From the NCBI GenBank assembly GCA_017958935.1, contig JAGDBR010000386.1, positions 1 to 5,328 of the forward strand: a DNA stretch of 5,328 nt. The letters run 5' to 3'. Both the position numbers and the translations under genes were made by a program. This DNA comes from Lachnospiraceae bacterium. GTDB taxonomy: Bacteria > Bacillota_A > Clostridia > Lachnospirales > Lachnospiraceae. Below are positions 1 through 4,621 of the stretch, one piece after another (positions within the stretch are counted from its first letter, which is position 1; each line of letters starts with the position of its first letter). The notes beneath the pieces are model-generated. The model ran no database searches. It was not told the DNA's origin and saw only the letters and a list, made by a program, of their open reading frames with translations.

Positions 1-745
1 GCCCGAGGCCGATCGCCATGTCCGAATAGCCGGAGAAGTCGAAGTAGATCTGGAACGTGTAGGCGAGGGCGCCGATCCAGGCCGTCACGACGGAAATGTC
101 GCTGCCGGCCGCATGGACCGTGTCGAACAGGGCGCCGACGAGGTTCGCGAGCAGCACCTTCTTCGCGAGGCCGTAGATGAAACGCATCGCGCCGCGCCCG
201 AAGCGCGAAAGCGAGAGCTTCCGCCGGATCATCTGCTTCTCGATGTCCTCATAGCGGACGATCGGACCGGCAATGAGCTGCGGGAACATCGTGATATACG
301 CCGCGAACGCGATGAAATTGCGCTGCACCGGGAACTTGCCGCGGTACAGGTCGATGTCGTAGGAGAGCGCCTGGAAGGTGTAGAACGAAATGCCGATCGG
401 CAGGGCGAGCGTGCGGATCGGGACGTTCAGGCCGGTCAGGGCGTTGAAGTTCTCCATCAGGAAGCCGTAATACTTAAAGAAGCCGATGATGAACAGGTTC
501 AGGATCACCGTGAAGACCAGGACCTGTTTTTTATATTTCGGATGATCGGCCATCAGCAGGCCCGACACGTAGTTCAAGATGATCGAGTAGATCATCAGGA
601 GCACGTAAACGGGCTCTCCCCACGCGTAGAACACGAGCGAGCAGAGCATCAGGACGAAGTTTTTCAGTTTCTGCGGGACCAGGTAATAAAGGACCAGGGA
701 GACCGGCAGGAAGAGGAAGAGGAAGGTGACGCTGCTGAATACCAT
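1..745 (-). CDS. MBOAT family membrane O-acyltransferase (AlgI/DltB-like), C-terminus cut by window edge
   Basis: Read on the minus strand from ATG at 745, the frame stays open for 248 codons to the window edge. The protein is very hydrophobic, with membrane segments from about residues 5-23, 29-60 and 74-92. It carries hallmarks of the AlgI/DltB branch of MBOAT proteins: PIGISFYTFQ (116-125), FPQLIAGPIVRY (154-165) and YFDFSGYSDMAIG (234-246). Known members move acyl groups, usually acetyl or D-alanyl, across the membrane onto extracytoplasmic polymers such as alginate, teichoic acid or peptidoglycan. The conserved catalytic histidine lies further along in the family and is outside the window, so activity cannot be judged. 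A GGAGG site at 753-757, 7 nt upstream, fixes the start. It follows the DUF4358 gene by only 4 nt, so the two are probably cotranscribed. Family assignment is firm; the polymer modified is unknown. Confidence 0.93.
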   Translation of the reverse strand, partial: MVFSSVTFLFLFLPVSLVLYYLVPQKLKNFVLMLCSLVFYAWGEPVYVLLMIYSIILNYVSGLLMADHPKYKKQVLVFTVILNLFIIGFFKYYGFLMENFNALTGLNVPIRTLALPIGISFYTFQALSYDIDLYRGKFPVQRNFIAFAAYITMFPQLIAGPIVRYEDIEKQMIRRKLSLSRFGRGAMRFIYGLAKKVLLANLVGALFDTVHAAGSDISVVTAWIGALAYTFQIYFDFSGYSDMAIGLG

Positions 746-749
746 GCCG

Positions 750-1223
750 TTACCTCCAGGTTTCCCGCGCGGCCTTGACGAACGCGTCCGCGTGTTCGCC
801 GCAGGAGAAGATGATGTAGCGGCCTTCTTCGATCAGCTTCGCGCTGTTCAGCAGTTCGGTCTGGTTCACGCCGTAGCCGTCGAAGGCCTTCTTCTCGGCT
901 TCGAGGCGCGCTTCGATCCCCGCGCGGACCGCGGGCAGCTGCGACGGGTCGGAGGTCTTGATGACCAGGAACTCATTGACCGACATCGTGTTGTCCGGGG
1001 CGAAGTAAAGATACTCGTCGTAGTCGCTCACGTTCAGGCCGAAGGCGCGTTTCAGGCGCATGTCCTTCGCTTCTTCGAGGCCGTCGAGGTCGCACGAAGC
1101 CAGGACGGCTTCCCGGACTTGGGCAAGCGGTACGTCTTTCGGTTCTTTTTTATAGAGCAGGAGGACCATCACGCCCGCGAGCAGCAGGACGAGCAGCACC
1201 TCTGCGAGGATCACTTTTTTCAA
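750..1223 (-). CDS. Membrane-anchored DUF4358 domain protein
   Basis: This 157-residue protein has a short basic start (MKK), one hydrophobic segment at about 4-24, a KK stop-transfer pair (25-26) and then a soluble, presumably extracytoplasmic domain. No lipobox cysteine is present, so it is a signal-anchor protein rather than a lipoprotein. The region around 65-90 (YDEYLYF..DNTMSVNEFLVIK), the helix with EARLEAEKKAFDGY (104-117) and the closing GRYIIFSCGEHADAF (134-148) match my recollection of DUF4358, a family of unknown function. From memory it often sits beside MBOAT genes in Clostridia, as here. The start is TTG at 1221-1223. An in-frame TGA lies just upstream at 1239-1241, and AAGGGG (1232-1237) is 8 nt before the TTG, so no longer start is possible. 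It probably supports the MBOAT enzyme or its substrate, but that is inference from position. Confidence 0.85.
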   Translation of the reverse strand: MKKVILAEVLLVLLLAGVMVLLLYKKEPKDVPLAQVREAVLASCDLDGLEEAKDMRLKRAFGLNVSDYDEYLYFAPDNTMSVNEFLVIKTSDPSQLPAVRAGIEARLEAEKKAFDGYGVNQTELLNSAKLIEEGRYIIFSCGEHADAFVKAARETWR

Positions 1224-1231
1224 GGATTTAT

Positions 1232-1237
1232 CCCCTT
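1232..1237 (-). promoter_or_regulatory. Ribosome binding site supporting a TTG start (DUF4358 gene)
   Basis: On the minus strand AAGGGG lies 8 nt before TTG (1223-1221). With the in-frame TGA directly upstream of the site, it decides the non-ATG start of the DUF4358 gene. Confidence 0.75.
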
Positions 1238-1252
1238 TTCAGACTAAAGAGC

Positions 1253-1281
1253 ATTATAGCACAGGGCGGCGGAAATGAAAA
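1253..1281 (-). promoter_or_regulatory. Candidate sigma-A-type promoter of the DUF4358-MBOAT operon
   Basis: On the minus strand a perfect TATAAT (1258 down to 1253) is preceded by TGC, giving an extended -10 element (TGnTATAAT). A weaker -35 TTTTCA (1281 down to 1276, 4 of 6 matches to TTGACA) lies at the optimal 17-nt spacing. Transcription would begin near 1246, giving a leader of about 22 nt before the TTG start, just enough for the AAGGGG site. The AT-rich hexamer stands out strongly in this GC-rich region. An AT-rich palindrome core lies directly upstream (1296-1306). No start site has been measured. Confidence 0.65.
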
Positions 1282-1288
1282 GGAAAAG

Positions 1289-1313
1289 GCGCCCGAAAAT
1301 AATTTTCGGGCGC
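1289..1313. repeat. 25-bp perfect palindrome in the divergent intergenic region (terminator, operator or UP-like element)
   Basis: The arms are GCGCCCGAAAAT (1289-1300) and its exact complement (1302-1313), with a single central base at 1301. As RNA it would form a GC stem topped by A-U pairs. On the minus strand the hairpin is followed by a pyrimidine tract (CCTTTTCCTTTTC), which resembles an intrinsic terminator for leftward transcripts. On the plus strand no T-run follows. No gene upstream in the leftward direction needs termination, so it may instead block antisense transcripts leaving the rightward operon. It could also bind a regulator, or its AT core could act as an UP-like element for the leftward promoter. 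The palindrome is certain; its role is not. Confidence 0.7.
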
Positions 1314-1335
1314 GGGAAGGGGCGAGGCGGCTGCG

Positions 1336-1352
1336 GTCCGACGTTTTCGGAC
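1336..1352. repeat. Short inverted repeat upstream of the rightward promoter
   Basis: GTCCGA (1336-1341) and TCGGAC (1347-1352) are perfect complements around the 5-nt loop CGTTT. The centre lies about 66 nt upstream of the predicted start of the rightward transcript, a place where an activator could bind. Arms of this length can arise by chance in GC-rich DNA, so function is uncertain. Confidence 0.35.
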
Positions 1353-1373
1353 GGAAAGCCGTACGTTCTGTGA

Positions 1374-1403
1374 CTGGCATGATGCGGCGATGGCGGTTAT
1401 AAT
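1374..1403 (+). promoter_or_regulatory. Candidate sigma-A-type promoter of the Tad-like operon
   Basis: A perfect TATAAT at 1398-1403 is preceded, at 18-nt spacing, by CTGGCA (1374-1379, 4 of 6 matches to TTGACA). Transcription would start near 1410, leaving a leader of about 22 nt that contains the AGGAGG site. This layout mirrors the leftward promoter. It also argues against using the in-frame ATG at 1390, which would lie upstream of the transcript start. Confidence 0.6.
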
Positions 1404-1420
1404 GCCCCTACGTTCGACGA

Positions 1421-1426
1421 AGGAGG
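1421..1426 (+). promoter_or_regulatory. Ribosome binding site deciding the start of the CpaE-like gene
   Basis: AGGAGG lies 5 nt before ATG at 1432. The in-frame ATGs at 1390 and 1402 have no comparable site, so 1432 is taken as the start. Confidence 0.8.
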
Positions 1427-1431
1427 CGGCC

Positions 1432-2433
1432 ATGAAAGAATGGATCGGGATATTGGAGAAGGATCCGGCGTATGCCGAGGCGCTTTGCGGCCGGCTCAAT
1501 GAAGACGGTGACTTTCCGTACCGCGCCGAGGTGCTGAAGGACAGGGAAGCGCTGCTGCCGCGCCTGAAGGAGGCACCGCCGGCCGTGCTGCTGCTCTCGA
1601 CCGCGTGCGAAGACGAGGAAGTGCTGCGCGCGGACATCCCGAAGCCGGTCTTCCTGACGGACGTGAAGGGTTACGCCTCGATCCGGGGGATCCCGGCGCT
1701 GTTCAAATACCGGCCCGTTTCGGAATTGAAGGAAGAGATCCTGCGGATCGCGGCCGAGGCGCCGGCCTCCGGGTCGGGCACGGGCGCAGGGATACAGGGC
1801 AGGTGCGCCTTCGTGGGCGTCGCGTCGCCCTCGGGACGGGTCCAGAAGACGGCGTTCTCGCTGGTGCTGGGCACGCTGCTTGCGCAGAACGCGAACGTGC
1901 TGTACGTGAATCTTGAGCCCTGCAGCGGGTTTCAGGCACTGTTTGAGAAGACGTTCGAACGGGACCTGGCCGACGTGCTCTATCGGTATGAGGCCGGGGA
2001 GGAGGATCTGTGTCCGGAGGACTTCCTCGAGGATTTCCACGGACTGAAGATCCTGCCGCCCGCAGGCCTGCCGGAGGATCTGTGCCATGCGGCCCCGGAT
2101 ACGGTGCGGGATGCCGTGGCGGCCGCCGCGAAACGGCTCGGGGCGGACATTGCCGTCCTGGACCTGGGCCCGGACCTGCGCTTTACGGCGGCCTTTTTCC
2201 CGCTGCTGGAGAAGCTCTACGTGCCGGTGCTGCAGAACGCCGGGCAGGAAGGCAAACAGGAAGCCTTCCGGGCGTTCCTGGCGCGGCTTCGGGACGGGGC
2301 GGCCGGCCCGGAGACCGAGGAAGTCAGTCTTCCGCCGGTCCGGACCTTCGCGCGCGGCCGGGTCTATCTGGAGCGCCTGCTGTGGAGCGAGCTCGGAGAC
2401 TGCGCGCGGCAGCTGCTGGGAGGCATTGCGTGA
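1432..2433 (+). CDS. CpaE-like MinD/ParA-family protein of a Tad locus, with atypical P-loop
   Basis: The product is 333 residues. The first 107 or so look like a degenerate receiver-type domain: alternating strands and helices, ending in a KYRPVSEL segment (92-99) like the conserved Lys-Pro end of receivers. A low-complexity Gly/Ser/Ala linker (111-122) leads to a MinD/ParA-type domain (124-333). Its P-loop reads SPSGRVQKT (132-140). Against the deviant Walker A SxKGGVGKT it keeps the P-loop Lys139-Thr140, but the signature lysine is Ser134 and two glycines are Arg136 and Gln138. The segment AVLDLGPDLR (241-250) fits the Walker B/switch II region. In Tad systems CpaE/TadZ proteins place the pilus machine in the cell. 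Overlap with the next gene and its position first in a cpaF-tadB cluster support this role. The odd P-loop leaves ATP hydrolysis in doubt. Shorter than Caulobacter CpaE; not a chromosomal ParA by context. Confidence 0.75.
   Translation: MKEWIGILEKDPAYAEALCGRLNEDGDFPYRAEVLKDREALLPRLKEAPPAVLLLSTACEDEEVLRADIPKPVFLTDVKGYASIRGIPALFKYRPVSELKEEILRIAAEAPASGSGTGAGIQGRCAFVGVASPSGRVQKTAFSLVLGTLLAQNANVLYVNLEPCSGFQALFEKTFERDLADVLYRYEAGEEDLCPEDFLEDFHGLKILPPAGLPEDLCHAAPDTVRDAVAAAAKRLGADIAVLDLGPDLRFTAAFFPLLEKLYVPVLQNAGQEGKQEAFRAFLARLRDGAAGPETEEVSLPPVRTFARGRVYLERLLWSELGDCARQLLGGIA
2418..2423 (+). promoter_or_regulatory. Ribosome binding site for the GTG start of cpaF
   Basis: GGGAGG lies inside the end of the CpaE-like gene, 6 nt before GTG at 2430. 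Together with the 4-nt GTGA overlap it selects this start over the long open frame upstream. Confidence 0.75.
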
Positions 2434-3749
2434 AAGAACTCCCCGTGCCGTACGGGGCGAAGCCGCCGGCAGTACGGGAACGGACGGCGAAGGAGGCGGT
2501 ACCGGCGGTGCGGGAGAGTACGGTGCCGGTCGTGAAGGAGAATGCCGTGCCTGTGGTGCGGGAACGCGCTGCGGCCGGAGCGCGGGAACGAACGGCGCCG
2601 GCGGCGGGAAAAAATGACGCGGCGCTGCAGGAGGAACTGTACCGGGAGGTGCTCCGGCGGATCGACCTGAAGGAGGAGATCCGCGACGAAGAGCTGCTGA
2701 AGACGATCGATGAGGTCCTGTCGGACAGGACAGGCGGACGGGTGCTGACGAACACGCGGAAAAAACGGCTTCGGACCGTACTGTTCTCGTCGTTCAGGCG
2801 CTACGACATTTTGTCGCTGATCATGGACGACCCCGAGGTGACGGAGATCATGGTCAACGGACCTTCGGCGATCTATATCGAGCGCCGCGGACGGATCGAG
2901 CGCTATGACGGCGCGTTCACGACGCCGGAGAAGCTGCCGGACATCATCCAGAAGATCGCGTCTTCGGTCAACCGGCGGGTCAATGAGGCCTCGCCGCTGG
3001 CCGACGCGCGGCTGCCGGACGGATCCCGCGTGAACGTCGTCCTGCCGCCGGCCGCATTGGACGGACCGGCGCTGACGATCCGGCGGTTCCCGAAGGAGCC
3101 GCTCTCGATGGAACAGCTGACGGCGGCCGGAAGCCTGACGGAAGGCGCGGCGGAATTGTTGAAGGAAGCGGTCCGGGCACGGAAGAACATTTTCATCTCG
3201 GGCGGGACCGGAAGCGGCAAGACGACCTTTCTCGGCGCGCTGGCCGAGTTCATTCCGGAAGACGAGCGCGTGATCACGATCGAAGATTCCGCGGAGCTGA
3301 GGCTTCGGAACGTGCCGAACCTCGTGCGGCTGGAGAGCCGGCCCGCGAACCTGGAGGGACAGTACGGGATCACGATCCGGCAGCTGCTGCGGAACGCGCT
3401 GCGGATGCGGCCGGACAGGATCATTGTCGGCGAGGTGCGCGGGGAAGAGACGCTGGACATGCTCCAGGCCATGAACACCGGGCATGCCGGGTCGATGTCG
3501 ACCGGGCACGGGAACAGCGCGAAGGACATGCTGACGCGGCTGGAGACCATGGCGCTGATGGGCGCGTCCGAGAGCGGGCTTCCGCTTATCGCGGTGCGCG
3601 CACAGATCGCGTCCGCACTGGACCTGATCGTGCATCTGAAGCGGGACGTTTCGGGGCGGCGCTTCGTCGAAGGCGTCTTCGAGGTCGGGACGCTGCAGGA
3701 AAGCGGCATCGCGCTGCGGCGGATCTGGCCGGAAGGGGGCGCGGAATGA
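2430..3749 (+). CDS. cpaF: CpaF/TadA-type secretion ATPase of a Tad pilus (type IVc) system
   Basis: This 439-residue protein is a hexameric GspE/VirB11-family ATPase that would power pilin assembly or secretion at the cytoplasmic face of the membrane. After an unusual repeat tail (about 12-63) comes a helical region (64-100), then the N-terminal ATPase-associated segment with DDPEVTEIMVNG (133-144). Catalytic motifs are complete: Walker A GGTGSGKT (258-265), Asp-box VITIEDSAELRL (281-292), Walker B RPDRIIVGEVRGEE (327-340) and His-box TGHAGSMSTGHGNS (350-363). The start is GTG at 2430, which overlaps the CpaE-like stop by 4 nt (GTGA) and has GGGAGG (2418-2423) 6 nt upstream. This implies translational coupling. 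The frame is open back to 2010, but that stretch is a shadow of the upstream gene. Total length is typical for CpaF. The 3' end lies in a 41-bp repeat that runs into the next gene. Confidence 0.95.
   Translation: MKELPVPYGAKPPAVRERTAKEAVPAVRESTVPVVKENAVPVVRERAAAGARERTAPAAGKNDAALQEELYREVLRRIDLKEEIRDEELLKTIDEVLSDRTGGRVLTNTRKKRLRTVLFSSFRRYDILSLIMDDPEVTEIMVNGPSAIYIERRGRIERYDGAFTTPEKLPDIIQKIASSVNRRVNEASPLADARLPDGSRVNVVLPPAALDGPALTIRRFPKEPLSMEQLTAAGSLTEGAAELLKEAVRARKNIFISGGTGSGKTTFLGALAEFIPEDERVITIEDSAELRLRNVPNLVRLESRPANLEGQYGITIRQLLRNALRMRPDRIIVGEVRGEETLDMLQAMNTGHAGSMSTGHGNSAKDMLTRLETMALMGASESGLPLIAVRAQIASALDLIVHLKRDVSGRRFVEGVFEVGTLQESGIALRRIWPEGGAE
2463..2618 (+). repeat. Degenerate octapeptide (24-bp) repeat in the N-terminal tail of CpaF
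   Basis: Residues 24-63 fall into five consecutive octads. The three clearest (24-31, 32-39, 40-47) follow VPxVxExx, for example VPAVREST and VPVVRERA; the last two (48-55, 56-63) are more worn. A related octad, PPAVRERT (12-19), is separated from them by AKEA. The stretch is rich in Val, Pro, Arg, Glu and Ala, has no predicted fold, and precedes the conserved ATPase. It has the look of a tail expanded by 24-bp tandem duplication. CpaF proteins usually have variable N-termini, but an in-phase repeat is not a family feature I know. Confidence 0.65.
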
Positions 3750-3860
3750 GGCAGCCGAGAATGAACTGACGGCAGAAGGAAAGAGCCGAAGGCGGCGCGG
3801 AATGGACCGGAGACAGAGAGAAAGAGCCTAAGGCGGCGGAGAATGAGCCGAAGACGACAG
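3738..3860 (+). repeat. Three degenerate 41-bp tandem repeats spanning the cpaF-tadB junction
   Basis: Copies lie at about 3738-3778, 3779-3819 and 3820-3860. Copies 2 and 3 match at 31 of the first 40 positions. Copy 1 is more diverged but aligns in the same phase, with 22 of 31 matches to copy 3 over its last 31 bases. Each carries a purine/GC-rich GGCGGC-like stretch followed by GA-ATG, so ATG occurs at 3761, 3802 and 3843, exactly 41 bp apart. Only the third opens a long frame (TadB). A further match, 16 of 18 bases to copy 2, covers the end of cpaF (3732-3749), which includes another ATG at 3746 overlapping the cpaF stop. The decoy ATGs give only 2-, 7- and 9-residue frames. This 93-nt gap holds no other gene. 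Confidence 0.65.
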
Positions 3861-4610
3861 AAAAAACAGGACAGCGGGAAGGAAGACCGGCTGAGGCCGG
3901 CGGAAGCGGCCGCGGCCTGCGCCAAGGCGCTGGGCATCCTGGCATTGCTTTCTTACGCGTTCTATGATTCGTGGCTGCCCTTTCTGCTCCTTGCGGGGCC
4001 TGCGGCGGCATTCTTTCTGAAGCGGGAAAAGCAGCGCCGGGCGCTTATGCGAAAGGAGCTGCTGAAAAAGCAGTTCCTCTCCGCGGGCGATCTCCTCTGC
4101 GATTATCTGCGGAGCGGATATGCGATCGAGAACGCGGTCCGGAAGAGCCTGGCCGAGCTTATCCAGTTGTGGGGCCCAGACAGCCCGATCGTACGGGAAT
4201 GGGAAACGGTCGGCCGGGAACTGTCCATGGGAACGCCGATCGAGGCGTGTTTCCTGGACTTTGCCGGGCGGACAGGGATCGAAGAGATCCGGGATTTTGC
4301 GGCTGTTTTCGCGGCCGTGAAGCGGACCGGCGGGCAGATCGGCGACGTGCTGCATGCGGCGGCGGATCTGTTGTCGGAACGCTTCCGGACCGAGGAGCAG
4401 ATCCGGACGATGATCGCGCAGAAACGTTTCGAGCAGCGGATCATGGACGTGATGCCGCTCGCGATCCTGCTGTACATCCGGCTGAGCGCACCGGAAATGG
4501 TGCGTATGCTGTATGCGACGCTGCCCGGACGGTTCGTGATGACGGGGTGCCTCGCGGTCTATGTGCTGGCGTTTTTCTGGGCGGAACGGATCGTCCGGAT
4601 CGGGGCTTAG
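3843..4610 (+). CDS. tadB: TadB-like inner-membrane platform protein (T2SSF domain)
   Basis: The product is 255 residues, starting with a very basic cytoplasmic end (MSRRRQKKQ). Hydrophobic segments at about 27-41 and 43-59 are followed by a cytoplasmic T2SSF-type helical domain (about 75-200), then hydrophobic segments at about 203-213 and 231-249. Residues 128-175 carry the family pattern: a glycine followed by a helix (SMGTPIEACFLDFA), an acidic-aromatic helix (IEEIRDFAAVF) and the conserved TGGQIGDVL turn-helix. TadB works with TadC as the membrane platform that couples the CpaF ATPase to pilin assembly. It is somewhat shorter than proteobacterial TadB, mainly at the N-terminus. The start at 3843 has AAGGCGG (3830-3836) 6 nt upstream. 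The gene follows cpaF after 93 nt of tandem repeat and precedes the next gene by 11 nt. Whether it is closer to TadB or TadC cannot be settled by eye; position favours TadB. Confidence 0.82.
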   Translation: MSRRRQKKQDSGKEDRLRPAEAAAACAKALGILALLSYAFYDSWLPFLLLAGPAAAFFLKREKQRRALMRKELLKKQFLSAGDLLCDYLRSGYAIENAVRKSLAELIQLWGPDSPIVREWETVGRELSMGTPIEACFLDFAGRTGIEEIRDFAAVFAAVKRTGGQIGDVLHAAADLLSERFRTEEQIRTMIAQKRFEQRIMDVMPLAILLYIRLSAPEMVRMLYATLPGRFVMTGCLAVYVLAFFWAERIVRIGA

Positions 4611-4616
4611 GGGGTG
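4609..4616 (+). promoter_or_regulatory. Ribosome binding site for the last gene
   Basis: AGGGGGTG, one mismatch from AGGAGGTG, overlaps the tadB stop codon and lies 5 nt before ATG at 4622. This implies coupling of the two genes. Confidence 0.65.
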
Positions 4617-4621
4617 GCGGC

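Noticed and set aside
113..1247. Two plus-strand open frames opposite the MBOAT and DUF4358 genes
   Set aside because: The minus-strand frames carry the membrane segments, family motifs and ribosome sites; the plus-strand ones are charged shadows.
1390..1431. Earlier ATG starts (1390, 1402) for the CpaE-like gene
   Set aside because: They have no ribosome site, and the TATAAT box at 1398-1403 places the transcript start downstream of them. AGGAGG before 1432 is far better.
1254..1637. Minus-strand open frame whose transcript would need the 1289-1313 hairpin as terminator
   Set aside because: The product is Ser/Ala/Arg-rich low complexity, its frame runs through the palindrome and intergenic region, and it has no ribosome site or family similarity.
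2010..2429. Upstream extension of the cpaF frame to an ATG at 2010
   Set aside because: It overlaps the CpaE-like gene in another frame, is Gly/Arg/Ala/Pro-rich without family similarity, and the GTG at 2430 has a proper GGGAGG site and a 4-nt overlap with the upstream stop.
2364..3635. Long antisense open frame (423 codons) opposite cpaF
   Set aside because: It is a composition shadow in GC-rich DNA: Arg/Pro/His/Gln-rich, with no recognisable domain, opposite a gene with complete ATPase motifs.
3746..3831. Mini-frames MRQPRMN (3746-3769) and MDRRQRERA (3802-3831) as real leader peptides
   Set aside because: They are best explained as by-products of the 41-bp repeat. Without ribosome data they cannot be called genes, though they are noted as possible coupling steps.
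2903..3937. Second antisense open frame opposite cpaF and the start of tadB
   Set aside because: It is Ser/Arg/Pro-rich low-complexity sequence crossing a gene boundary, which fits an opposite-strand shadow.
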